Source: Mycolicibacterium chubuense NBB4
GTDB taxonomy: Bacteria > Actinomycetota > Actinomycetes > Mycobacteriales > Mycobacteriaceae
Direction of reading: 5' to 3'
Length of the DNA: 64,000 nucleotides
Assembly: GCF_000266905.1 (NCBI RefSeq)
Contig: NC_018022.1
Coordinates: 248,001-312,000, forward strand
The position numbers and the translations under genes are program-made. The first letter of the stretch is position 1, and every line of letters begins with the position of its first letter. Shown here in pieces: positions 15,814 to 24,696 of this stretch. The notes beneath the pieces are model-generated. The model saw only the letters and a list, made by a program, of their open reading frames with translations, made no database searches and had not been told where the DNA came from.

Positions 15814-17175
15814 GATGCTCCTATGTTTGTCAAGCTGCAGCGGGTTGAGCGGTTTTGGTGGGTGAATCCTCGTGCGATCGTGGGAGGTTGGCGTAGATCT
15901 CCCGGGCGATGTAGCGCTTGAGGCAGCGGATGATTTCTCTCTTGCTGAGCCCTTCGTTGGTGCGTCGTTCCACGTAGGCGCGTGTCGGTTCGTGATGGCG
16001 TAACCGCACGATGGTCACGATGTAGAGGGCGCTGTTGGCTTGGCGGTCTCCGCTGCGAGATAGGCGGTGACGTCCAGTAGTTCGTCCGCTGCTGGCGGGT
16101 TGGGGAGCCACGCCACAGAGCTTGGCGAAAGCTTTCTCGTTGCGGATACGTTCGGGGTTGTCCCCAGCGGTGACGAGAAACTGGCCGGCGAGTTCGACGC
16201 CGACACCGAAGAGCTCGACAAGACCGGGTGCGGTGGCACAAACGACGATCTCGATCTGCTTGTTAAGTGTCTTGATCTCGGCATCGAGTGCCTTCCACCT
16301 GCGCGCCAGGTCGCGAAGGGCGGTCTTGATGCTGGCCATCAGGAGGCGTTCGGGATGAGCGTGCAGCTGGGTGAAGTCTGTGGTCTCTGGCCGAAGGCCC
16401 AGGCAGCGATTGATCAGTGTCCGCTTGGTCAGGTTGACGAGTTCGTCGCGCAGCGGTGATGGGGCGCCGATCATGATCCCGAACAAAGTGTTGAACGTCT
16501 GGGTTCGTGCCTTAACCGCGCTGCTTCGGGTCACTCGCAGTGTGCGGATTACTTCGACCATGCCGGACTTGGACTTTGGTGTGGCGGTAGAGGTTTGGCC
16601 GAGGACAGCGCGGGCGATCTGTTCGGCGTCGAGACGATCGGACTTGCCGTCCATTCGTCGTGCGATGCGGTTGGGTCGGTTGACCTCGATGACATGTTCG
16701 CCCGCGGCTGTCAGGGCACGAGTCAGAGTTGCACCAAACGATCCGGTGCTTTCGACACCAATGGCCTCGAGCGATCCATAGGTGCGCATCCAGGCCAGCA
16801 ATGCCTGATAGCCAGCGTCGCTCGCCGGGAACTGCTGATGACCAAGCACCCGCCCGTGCTGGTCGAAGACAGCCGCGTAATGGGTGTGTTTATGCGTGTC
16901 GACGCCTCCGATGACAGTCTCGTCTTCTGCTGGGATCATGGAACTCGCTCCTCCGTTAGGGCCAATCTGACGGTGGGCGAACCGGCCGGGCGGAGCGACA
17001 GGTCTGTGATGGGGCTTCTAGTCCAAGCTCCTATCAGGTCAGATCCGTCTGGCCGGTGCGCGCCGCGACACTGCACCAGCCCGCTCGACAAATCGAACGC
17101 AGGACACCTTGGTCATACCTTGGCCGGGGTCAGACCGAGCCGGTACAGCGTCGCCTCCAAGTCTTCACAGATGCT
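15814..17175 (-). mobile_element. IS110-family element C inside IS481 copy 1
   Basis: About 1.36 kb separating PQTNGK from ERFHRTL of the IS481 transposase. GATGCT stands at both junctions (15814-15819 and 17170-17175). The downstream end reads GCTTGACAAACATAGGAGC, matching elements B and E. The 230-bp non-coding stretch 16940-17169, upstream of the transposase, is the likely bridge-RNA locus. Confidence 0.8.
15830..16939 (-). CDS. IS110-family transposase (element C)
   Basis: 369 residues, intact. It begins MIPAEDETVIGGVDTHKHTH; IGVESTGSFGATL and GKSDRLDAEQIARAVLG complete the DEDD domain. The C-terminal part has ELAGQFLVTAGDNPERIRNE, then LCGVAPQPASSGRTTGRHRL and SRSGDRQANSALY. It is different in sequence from elements A and B and shares only the family motifs. 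Confidence 0.92.
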   Translation of the reverse strand: MIPAEDETVIGGVDTHKHTHYAAVFDQHGRVLGHQQFPASDAGYQALLAWMRTYGSLEAIGVESTGSFGATLTRALTAAGEHVIEVNRPNRIARRMDGKSDRLDAEQIARAVLGQTSTATPKSKSGMVEVIRTLRVTRSSAVKARTQTFNTLFGIMIGAPSPLRDELVNLTKRTLINRCLGLRPETTDFTQLHAHPERLLMASIKTALRDLARRWKALDAEIKTLNKQIEIVVCATAPGLVELFGVGVELAGQFLVTAGDNPERIRNEKAFAKLCGVAPQPASSGRTTGRHRLSRSGDRQANSALYIVTIVRLRHHEPTRAYVERRTNEGLSKREIIRCLKRYIAREIYANLPRSHEDSPTKTAQPAAA

Positions 17176-18080
17176 TTGCCGTTGGTCTGAGGTCGGTAGG
17201 GACGGGTGCGGCGGTGTTCGGTATCGCCCAGGGCGTCCCGGAAGGCGTGGGATAGGTAGCAGGATCCGTTGTTGGTCAATACCTTTCGTACGGTGATGCC
17301 GCATTCGTTGAACCAAGTGTTGGCGCGGATCCAAAACGCCGCGGCAGTCTCTTTGCGTTCGTCGGCCAGCATTCGCTGTAGACCAGTCGGGAGTGGCCGT
17401 CGATGGCGGTATGGAGGAAGTGATAGCCACGCACCAGGTGGCGATCCCTGTGTTGACCCGGCCCCCTGTGGGCCTGAGCATTGCGGTTGCCGACAGTGCG
17501 TCCCAACATTCGCCATGCGCCACCGGCAGGAACCTTGCCGACCTTCTTGACATCCACATGAACAAGATCGCCGACAGCCTTCGATTCGATCCGGCGGATG
17601 ACCCGACCAGTGGGTCGGTCGAGCCAGCGCAAACGGGCCACGCCGTAGCGGGTCAAAACCCGGTGCACGGTCGAGGGATGTATGCCCAGCAGATAGCCGA
17701 TCTGAGCTGGGCCCCATCGCCGGATGACCCGGACTTTGATGATCCGACGCTCGGTGCGGGTGGGGATCTGATAGGGACTTCGGTGCGGACGCGAGCTGCG
17801 ATCGACCATCCCTGCCGGCCCCAGCTCGCGGTTACGCGCGGCCCACCTCTGGGCTGTAGTGACGGCGACCTGAAACCGCTCAGCGGCCCGGCGCAGCGTC
17901 CAGCCTTCTTCGACGTCGCAACGAGCCAGCCGCAGACGGCCAGTTTCAGACAAGGGGGCATTACGGTGAACCACGAAGACCTCCGAGATCGGTGAGCGTT
18001 CCTAGACAGCTCGCACTCCACTCGGAGGTCTTCGTCTTGTCACCTCACCACGCCGTCACCAACGTCCGTGGTCAGTACAT

Positions 18081-18146
18081 CTAGTTCACCGCCCAGGGTG
18101 GCCAGGGTTCCTCCGCTGCCAAGTTTGGGTTGAAGTCTGGCAACAT
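18081..18146 (-). pseudogene. Stump of a gene cut by IS481 after 21 codons
   Basis: An ATG at 18146, behind GGAG with good spacing, reads leftward MLPDFNPNLAAEEPWPPW and then runs into the CTAG at the IS481 border, which supplies a TAG stop. It diverges from the tetR gene at 18246 with a 99-bp gap, the usual layout of a regulator and its target. The family cannot be told from this stub. Confidence 0.45.
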
Positions 18147-18245
18147 AACGATCTCCAATCGCTGTGCAGTCGTACTGAATAATATGCATGTGTACAAGGT
18201 GATCGTGTGATGGTCCTTTATTCGTTCCCCGGCGGGAGGTGTTCC

Positions 18246-18875
18246 GTGATCGATCCGCGTGCGACCGGTGAGGATCTGACTGCCAAGGCACGCATCCGCA
18301 ACGCGGCCCTCGACCTTTTCGCCGATCGCGGAGAGGAACGCGTCTCCTTGCGTGCGGTCGCCGCGGCCGCCGGGGTCACGGTCGGGTTGGTGCAGCACCA
18401 CTTCAAGACCAAGGAAGGGCTGCGTGCCGCCGTCGAACAGCTGGTGGTCGACTATTTCGCCCACGCCGTGGCCCAGGCCCCGGGTGACGGAACCGCGGCA
18501 CAGATCGCGGCGGCACGTGATGAGGCCGTGCGCCGCATGCTCGAAACGCACCCGCCCGTCGTCAACTATGTTCGCCGGGTCATTCTGGATCCCGCCCGCG
18601 GTGACGGGCAACTGATCGAGCGGCTGACCGATCTGGCCCGGCGCGAGATCGTCAAGCTCCGCGACTCCGGCGTCGCCTCGACGGCACCGTCGGAATCGAC
18701 GCAGGTCATCCGGGTCATGGTCCGCCAACTCGGACAACTGCTGCTGCAACCGATGGTCGACACCATGTGGCAGGAGCTGCACGACCGCGGAGCATCCGGC
18801 GACAGCAAACCGGTACTTTCGGTGACCATCGGTCAGCCCGGGGAGTTGTCGGAAGATTCTCAATCCGGTCACTGA
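18246..18875 (+). CDS. TetR-family transcriptional regulator of the acyl-CoA operon
   Basis: 209 residues from the GTG at 18246, chosen because GGAGGT lies 5 nt upstream; an ATG at 18207 has no site. The N-terminal HTH reads ARIRNAALDLFADRG, then SLRAVAAAAGVTVGLVQHHF. The C-terminal ligand domain is typical in length. TGTACA boxes lie upstream of this gene (18191) and upstream of the following operon, which suggests autoregulation and control of that operon. The ligand is probably an acyl-CoA pathway intermediate; this is inferred. Confidence 0.85.
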   Translation: MIDPRATGEDLTAKARIRNAALDLFADRGEERVSLRAVAAAAGVTVGLVQHHFKTKEGLRAAVEQLVVDYFAHAVAQAPGDGTAAQIAAARDEAVRRMLETHPPVVNYVRRVILDPARGDGQLIERLTDLARREIVKLRDSGVASTAPSESTQVIRVMVRQLGQLLLQPMVDTMWQELHDRGASGDSKPVLSVTIGQPGELSEDSQSGH

Positions 18876-18948
18876 CCGACCTGGGGTGGGACTCGGGCCC
18901 GCTCGCGCGGCGATCCGCCTCATCAATACTCCCTCGTCCGAAGTCGGT

Positions 18949-19003
18949 TGTACAGCGGATCCTATTGCTTGTACATTAAGTTAGTAGACTATACAGGTGT
19001 ACA
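18949..19003. promoter_or_regulatory. TGTACA repeat cluster before the CoA-transferase operon (putative TetR operators)
   Basis: TGTACA occurs at 18949-18954, 18970-18975 and 18998-19003, within 75 bp of the first operon gene, and again at 18191-18196 in front of the adjacent tetR gene. Each box is a perfect 6-bp palindrome in an AT-richer stretch. The shared boxes are the simplest sign of one regulator acting at both promoters. Confidence 0.45.
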
Positions 19004-19023
19004 GACGCATGGGGGGAGCGGTG

Positions 19024-19884
19024 ATGCAGGGCGGTCTGAACGGTGTTCGCGTCGTCTCGCTGGCGGTCAACATCCCCGGCCCGCTCGCGGCAGGACGCCT
19101 GGCGGGCCTCGGTGCGTCGGTGACCAAGGTCGAACCTCCCACCGGCGACCCGCTGGCTGCCGTAACGCCCGACTGGTACGCCGAGCTCGTCGCCGATCAG
19201 CAGATCCTGGTGCTGGACCTCAAGAACGAGGCGGATCGCGAGAAGCTGGACAGCGAACTGACCGGCGCGGATGTGCTGCTCACCGCGATGCGCCCCTCGG
19301 CGCTACGCCGGCTCGGCCTCGGCGACGCACCAGGCAGGTATCCCGGACTGTCCCACGTGGAGATCGTCGGCTACGACGGCGACCTCGAGGAGCGTCCCGG
19401 TCATGACCTCACGTATCAGGCGTCATGCGGCACCCTGCAGCCGCCGGCGATGCCCCGGGTTCCGGTTGCGGATCTGCTGGGCGCCGAACGTGCGGCGTCG
19501 GCGGCCCTGCTGGCCTTGTACGCGCCGCGGGACGGCGGAGCCGGCCAGCACTGCCGGATCGTGCTCGCGGACGCGGCGGCCGACGCCGGCGCGGGGGTGC
19601 GGCACGGCGTCACCGGCCCCGGCGACCCGCTCGGTGGGGCGATGCCCACCTACGGAATCTACGCCAGCGCCGACGGCTACATCGCCTTGGGCGCCATTGA
19701 ACCGCATTTCCAGCAGCGAACCCTGGCGACGCTGGGCGCGGTCGACAGCCGTGAAGACCTGGCACGGGTGTTCGCCGGACACAGCACCCGGCACTGGGAA
19801 GAACTCGCCGAGAAGGTGGACATCCCGATCGTCGGTGTCCGCATCGGCGAATGTCGGCACCCCCAAGGAGAGATGAGAACGTGA
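19024..19884 (+). CDS. Class III (CaiB/BaiF) CoA transferase or acyl-CoA racemase-like protein
   Basis: About 286 residues from the ATG at 19024, behind a G-rich site; GTG 18997 and ATG 19009 are alternatives. The N-terminus GVRVVSLAVNIPGPLAAGRLAGLGA and KVEPPTGDP is the CoA-binding Rossmann part. GHDLTYQASCG near 126-136 and VADLLGAERAA near 148 place the His and Asp seen in alpha-methylacyl-CoA racemase/CoA-transferase sites. It is shorter than most relatives, which run to about 360-400. It is first in the operon and 4-nt coupled to the thiolase. Confidence 0.82.
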   Translation: MQGGLNGVRVVSLAVNIPGPLAAGRLAGLGASVTKVEPPTGDPLAAVTPDWYAELVADQQILVLDLKNEADREKLDSELTGADVLLTAMRPSALRRLGLGDAPGRYPGLSHVEIVGYDGDLEERPGHDLTYQASCGTLQPPAMPRVPVADLLGAERAASAALLALYAPRDGGAGQHCRIVLADAAADAGAGVRHGVTGPGDPLGGAMPTYGIYASADGYIALGAIEPHFQQRTLATLGAVDSREDLARVFAGHSTRHWEELAEKVDIPIVGVRIGECRHPQGEMRT

Positions 19885-21056
19885 ATACTCGCGAAGCGGT
19901 GATCGTCGGGGCCGTCCGCACCCCGGTGGGCAGACGCGGCGGCGCGCTGAGTCGGTGGCACCCGGCCGATCTGCTGGGCCACACCCTGCGATATCTGGTC
20001 GAGCACACCGGAATCGATGCCGCGGCCATCGACGACGTGATCGCCGGCTGCGCGCTTTCGCACGAGCGCCAGAGCGGCAACATTGCACGCCACGCGGTGC
20101 TCGCGGCGGGGCTGCCCGAATCGGTGCCCGCCATCACCATCGACCGGCAATGCGGATCGGGTCAGCAAACCGTCAATTTCGCGGCATTCGGCATCGCCGC
20201 CGGCGTCTACGACGTGGCGATCGGGTGCGGGGTGGAGTCGATGTCACAGGTGCCGATCCCAGTGGCGTTCGCGCCGGGCGCGCCACTGGGTCCGCAGTAC
20301 TCACCGGGCGAGTTGGCCCGCTACGACGGCCGGCTGGTCGCCCAGGGAGCGGCCTCGGAGCTGATGAACGTGAAATTCGATCTCTCCCGCGAGCAGCTCG
20401 ACACCTACAGCATGCGCAGCCACGAGCGGGCCCTCGCGGCCACCCGGGCCGGCAAATTCCAGAATCAACTGGTGCCGATCACCGTGGACCCGCTCGACCC
20501 GCAGTCCGCGACGGTCAGTGCCGACGAGGGAATCCGCGAACAGCTCGACCCCGCCAAGATCGCCTCCCTCAAGCCGGTCTTCGCAGTCGATGGCCGCACC
20601 ACCGCGGCTAACTCCTCGCAGGTCAGTGACGGGGCGGCGGCGCTGCTGATCGCCGACCGCGGCTACGCGCAACGCCACGGGCTAACTCCGCGGGCCCGGC
20701 TCCAGGCGATGACGGTCGCCGCGGCGGATCCGGTCGTGCAGTTCACCGCGGTGATAGACGCCACCCACCGGGCACTGCGGACCGCGAACCTGAGCATCGC
20801 CGACATCGACCTGTTCGAGGTCAACGAGGCCTTCGCCGGGGTGCCGCTGATGATGCAGCGTGAGTTCGGCATTCCCGACGAGAAGTTGAACGTCAACGGC
20901 GGCTCGATCGCGATCGGGCACCCGCTCGGCTCGACCGGGGCGCGGATGCTCACCGACCTGCTAGGCGAACTCGAGCGCACCGGCAAACGGTACGGCCTGC
21001 AGACGATCTGCGAGGCGGGCGGGACCGCCAACACCACAATCATCGAGCGGATCTAA
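19881..21056 (+). CDS. Acetyl-CoA C-acyltransferase (thiolase)
   Basis: 391 residues from the GTG in a GTGA overlap with the previous stop. Catalytic residues are in place: Cys91 in DRQCGSGQQT, His347 in GGSIAIGHPLGSTGARM and Cys377 in TICEAGGTANTT. NEAFAG is also present. It carries out the thiolytic step that releases acetyl- or propionyl-CoA from a 3-ketoacyl-CoA. The length is normal for the family. Confidence 0.9.
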   Translation: MNTREAVIVGAVRTPVGRRGGALSRWHPADLLGHTLRYLVEHTGIDAAAIDDVIAGCALSHERQSGNIARHAVLAAGLPESVPAITIDRQCGSGQQTVNFAAFGIAAGVYDVAIGCGVESMSQVPIPVAFAPGAPLGPQYSPGELARYDGRLVAQGAASELMNVKFDLSREQLDTYSMRSHERALAATRAGKFQNQLVPITVDPLDPQSATVSADEGIREQLDPAKIASLKPVFAVDGRTTAANSSQVSDGAAALLIADRGYAQRHGLTPRARLQAMTVAAADPVVQFTAVIDATHRALRTANLSIADIDLFEVNEAFAGVPLMMQREFGIPDEKLNVNGGSIAIGHPLGSTGARMLTDLLGELERTGKRYGLQTICEAGGTANTTIIERI

Positions 21057-21065
21057 GGCACCGAC

Positions 21066-22737
21066 GTGGCTGCCGACACCGTCAAAGGCCTCCCGTCCGC
21101 CCACGGAGACCACTACCAGCTCAACCTAACAAACCTGATCCGGTACGGGGCACGCACCTACCCCGAACAGCAGGTCGTCTACCGCACCGCCGACGGCGGC
21201 TGGGACCGCTACACCTACCGCGACCTGTACACCCGGGTCAAGCGGGCGGCCAACGTGCTCAAAGGGCTCGGCGTCGGCCCCGCCGACGCCGTCGGCGTAC
21301 TGGACTGGAACAGCAAGCGCCACCTCGAACTCAGCTGGGCGATTCCCGGTTTGGCCGCGGTGCTGCTGCAGATGAACCTGCGGCTCGGCATCGAAGACCT
21401 GGCCTACGTCACCGACCACTCCGATGCGCAGTGGATCCTGGTCGACGAGAGCCTGCTGCCGATCGCCGAGCAGCTGGCCCCACACGTGCCCACGGTCAAA
21501 GGCTGGATCGTGATGTCGGACCGCCCGCTGTTGGAGATCGACACCTCACTGTCTGACGTCTTGCACTTCGGAGGACCTGATGGCCGGCGCCGGCGCCGAG
21601 ATCAGCTGGCCCGTCATCGACGAAACCTCAACCTTCAGCGCGTGTTACACCTCCGGGACCACCGGACGGCCGAAGGGTGTCTATTACTCGCAACGGGGTG
21701 CTTACCTGCACGCGATGGCGCTGACCGCCGCGGTCGGCCTGCGTCGCGAGGACACCGCGATGCTGATCACCCCGATGTTCCACGGCCAGTCGTGGGGGCT
21801 ACCCCAGGCCACGATGTGGGCGGCGGCGAAAGTGGTCTTGCCCGGCCGCTACCTGGCCGAAAACTCCGCACTGCTGGTCGACACGATGATCGCGGAGGAG
21901 GTGACCGTCGCAAACGGTGCGCCGGCCATCTTCCATCCGATGCTGGACTACATCAAAACCCTCGATGTGAAGCCGGATTTCAGCAGGGCCAGGCTGGCGT
22001 CCGGTGCGACGGAGCCGGCGAAGTCGATGATGCGGGGGTTCCACGACCTGACCGGCGCGGATTTCGTGCACGCCTACGGCGCGACCGAGACCACGCCGCT
22101 GATCACCGTGAACATGGGCATCAAACCTTCGTTGCGCGACACCTTGTCTGAGGACGAGAAATGGGACCTCAAACGCTTCCAGGGGTCGCCCACCTCCGGC
22201 GTCGACGTCCGGATCGTCGGCGCGGACGGCAACGACCTGCCGCATGACGGCAAGAGCGTCGGCGAGGTGTTAATGTGCGGTCCCTGGGTCATCGAGCGGT
22301 ACCACAAACTCGACGACGACGCCGACCGCTTCCTCGACGGCTGCTGGCGCAGCGGCGATGTGGGCACGATCCACCCGGACGGGTATCTCAAGATCACCGA
22401 CCGGCTCAAGGACGTGGTCAAAAGCGGCGGCGAATGGATTTCGTCGATCGACATGGAGAACGCCATCGTCAGGCATCCGCTGGTGGCCGACGCCGCGGTG
22501 GTGGGCATCGCCCACCCGAAATGGCAGGAACGCCCCTTGGCGCTCATCGTACCGGCCGAGGGCGCCGAGCTGACCCGCGAGGACATCGTCGGATGCCTGG
22601 AGGGGCTGTTCGCCAAATGGCAGCTGCCCGACACGGTTTTGTTCGTCGACCGATTGCCGCGCACCAGTGTCGGCAAGCTGGACAAGAAGGTGCTGCGGGC
22701 CGAGGACGCCGGCATCTACCAGGAAGGAACCCCGTGA
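21066..22737 (+). pseudogene. Acyl-CoA synthetase (AMP-forming), split by a one-base insertion
   Basis: The first frame (21066 to about 21575) carries the N-terminal domain from GTG: LTNLIRYGARTYPEQQVV, WDRYTYRDLYTRV, LELSWAIPGL. The second frame (from about 21572) carries CYTSGTTGRPKGVYY (P-loop), YGATETTPL, WRSGDVGTIHPDGYLKITDR and PRTSVGKLDKKVLR (catalytic Lys). Removing one G in CGGAGGAC near 21571 fuses them as LHFEDLMAGAG. The extra G creates GGAGG 6 nt before ATG 21580, so the C-terminal part could be translated separately. A fatty-acid or similar acid is the expected substrate. Confidence 0.8.
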
Positions 22738-23510
22738 CCGAGCAGATCCTGCAGTCGACCCGCGACGGCGCCGTCGCCCTGCTGGAGATCAACCGACCGA
22801 AAGCGAAGAACAGCCTCAACGATGAGCTGCTGGCGGCGATGGCAGCCGAACTGGCGACGTTGCGCCGCGACGATACGGTGCTGGCCGTGGTCATCGCCGG
22901 CGTCGACGGAATGTTCTGCGCCGGTGCCGATATCACGGCCCTCGACGAGATCCGGGCCAGGGCGCTGGTGACCGGGGACTCCGCCGAGAGCTTCTGGTCG
23001 GTGCTGTCGGAGTTCCCCAAGCCGGTCATCGCGGCGGTCGAGGGCTTCGCGCTCGGCGGCGGCTGTGAGCTGGCGGCCGCCTGCGACATCGTCATCGCCG
23101 GCGAGTCGGCCCGGTTGGGGGTTCCTGAGGTGCGCATCGGGGCCATCCCGGGCGCCGGCGGAACCCAGCGGATCATCCAGGCGGTCGGCAAGGCCAAGGC
23201 CATGACGATGCTGTTGACCGGCGATCCGCTCACCGCCGATCAGGCGTGCGAGGCCGGGCTGGTCGCCGAGGTGATCGCCGACGGCGAGGCCGTGGCGCGT
23301 GCGGTGGCGATGGCACAACGCATCGCAGAGAACTCACCGCTGGCGGTGACGCTGGCCAAAGACGCCGCCCTGCACGCCCTCGAAACCTCGCTGACGCAAG
23401 GACTCGAACACGAGAAGAGGAATTTCTACGTGGCGGTGCACTCCGCTGACTCAAGGGAGGGCCAGGCAGCCTTCCTGGCCAAGCGTGCACCGCGGTTCAC
23501 CGGAAAGTAG
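22734..23510 (+). CDS. Enoyl-CoA hydratase/isomerase
   Basis: 258 residues from GTG, 4-nt coupled to the synthetase. The crotonase fold is clear: AGVDGMFCAGADIT forms the oxyanion loop, and FALGGGCELAAACDIVIAG carries Glu112. LGVPEVRIGAIPGAGGTQR carries Glu132. Both catalytic glutamates of a true hydratase are therefore present. The longer Arg-rich upstream extension in the same frame is a shadow of the synthetase gene. Confidence 0.9.
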   Translation: MTEQILQSTRDGAVALLEINRPKAKNSLNDELLAAMAAELATLRRDDTVLAVVIAGVDGMFCAGADITALDEIRARALVTGDSAESFWSVLSEFPKPVIAAVEGFALGGGCELAAACDIVIAGESARLGVPEVRIGAIPGAGGTQRIIQAVGKAKAMTMLLTGDPLTADQACEAGLVAEVIADGEAVARAVAMAQRIAENSPLAVTLAKDAALHALETSLTQGLEHEKRNFYVAVHSADSREGQAAFLAKRAPRFTGK

Positions 23511-23517
23511 GAGAAAG

Positions 23518-24666
23518 ATGCCCGGACTGCTGTTCCCCGACTACGTCACCCCGTGGGAGACCGACGATCACAGACTGCTGCGCAAACACGCCGCCGCGTT
23601 CTTCGCCAAGGAAGCCACCCCCAATCAGGCCCGGTGGGCCAAACAGCAGCAGGTGGACCGGGAGTTCTGGAACAAGGCCGGCGATGCCGGCCTTCTGGGC
23701 CTCGACCTGCCCGATCAATACGGCGGCGGCGGTGGCACTTTCAGCCACGAGGCGGTGATTTTACAGGAGCGCACCTACGCCTACGACACCGCGTTCGGTT
23801 ACGCGGTTCACTCGACCCTGGCCTCGCACTACATCTCCGCGTATGCCACCGATGAGCAGAAGCGCCGGTGGATCCTCAAGATGGTCAGCGGGGAGATGGT
23901 GATAGCGGTCGCGATGACCGAGCCCGGCACCGGCTCGGATCTGCAGGCGATTCGCACCACCGCGGTCCGCGACGGCGACGAGTACGTCATCAACGGGTCG
24001 AAGACGTTCATTTCCAACGGATCCCACTGCGACCTCGTGGTGATCGTCGTCCGAACCGAGCCGGGACTGTCGCTGATCGTGGCCGAAACCGAAGGCCTGC
24101 GGGGGTTCCAGCGGGGCAGGGTGCTGGAGAAGATCGGCCAGCACGGCCAGGACACCCGGGAGCTGTCGTTCACCGACATGCGGGTGCCGGCCGCGAACCT
24201 GCTCGGCGGCGTCGAGGGCAACGGGCTTGCCCAGTTACTCGAGCAGCTTCCCCGCGAGCGGCTCACGCTCGGCGTCGAGGCGGTCGCGATGACCGAGGCC
24301 GCCGTCGTCGAGACCGTCCGCTACGTCAGGGAACGCACCGCGTTCGGCAGGCCGCTGCTGGACTTCCAGAACACCAAATTCGTGCTGGCCGAATGCAAAG
24401 CCGAGGTGCTCGCCGGCAAGACGCTCATCGACCACTGCATCGGTTTGTACCAGGACGGAAAGCTCGATGCCGCGACGGCGTCGATCGCCAAGTTGTGGGG
24501 CTCGGACAAGCAGGTCGAGGTGATCGACAAGTGCCTGCAGCTGTTCGGCGGCTACGGCTACATGATGGAGTATCCGATCGCGCGGCTGTACGCCGCGGCG
24601 CGGGTGCAGAAGATCTACGGCGGCACCAACGAGATCATGAAGGTTCTCATCGCCCGCAGCCTGTAG
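23518..24666 (+). CDS. Acyl-CoA dehydrogenase
   Basis: 382 residues from an ATG 7 nt after the hydratase stop, with AGGAGAAAG upstream. AMTEPGTGSDLQAI is the FAD/substrate signature. KIGQHGQDTRELSFTDMRVP and ERTAFGRPLLDFQNTKFVLA follow. LFGGYGYMMEYPIARLYAAARVQKIYGGTNEI ends the core, with catalytic Glu372. The first oxidation step of the spiral. The length is normal for the family. Confidence 0.92.
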   Translation: MPGLLFPDYVTPWETDDHRLLRKHAAAFFAKEATPNQARWAKQQQVDREFWNKAGDAGLLGLDLPDQYGGGGGTFSHEAVILQERTYAYDTAFGYAVHSTLASHYISAYATDEQKRRWILKMVSGEMVIAVAMTEPGTGSDLQAIRTTAVRDGDEYVINGSKTFISNGSHCDLVVIVVRTEPGLSLIVAETEGLRGFQRGRVLEKIGQHGQDTRELSFTDMRVPAANLLGGVEGNGLAQLLEQLPRERLTLGVEAVAMTEAAVVETVRYVRERTAFGRPLLDFQNTKFVLAECKAEVLAGKTLIDHCIGLYQDGKLDAATASIAKLWGSDKQVEVIDKCLQLFGGYGYMMEYPIARLYAAARVQKIYGGTNEIMKVLIARSL

Positions 24667-24696
24667 CCGTGCGGCAGAGTCGGAAGATGTTATCCC

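Larger units (their letters stand above)
14225..17974 (-). pseudogene. IS481 transposase, interrupted twice and frameshifted
   Basis: Reading leftward, 17974-17176 gives the HTH and DDE start (RRAAERFQVAVTTAQRWAAR, LVHVDVKKVGKVP, HTAIDGHSRLVYSE). A one-base loss near 17372 follows, then MLADERKETAAAFW and RTRPYRPQTNGK. The text stops at the second IS110, resumes at 15813 with ERFHRTLADEWAYARLYTSDAER, and stops again at WLHTYNH. It ends left of the first IS110 with HRGHTALKGQPPASRVPNL and GQYT, the TAG stop being formed by the CTAG target. A two-base loss near 15738 also breaks the frame. Confidence 0.85.
14230..18079 (-). mobile_element. IS481-family element, copy 1, holding two IS110 elements
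   Basis: The ends are inverted repeats: TGTACTGACC at 14230-14239 and GGTCAGTACA at 18070-18079. Each is one base from a CTAG (14225-14228 and 18081-18084), which fits the NCTAGN target duplication known for IS481. The IS481 body is split by two unrelated IS110 elements at about 14300-15708 and 15814-17175. A second composite of the same IS481 and the first IS110 lies at 47644-51180 in the same orientation. Confidence 0.85.
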
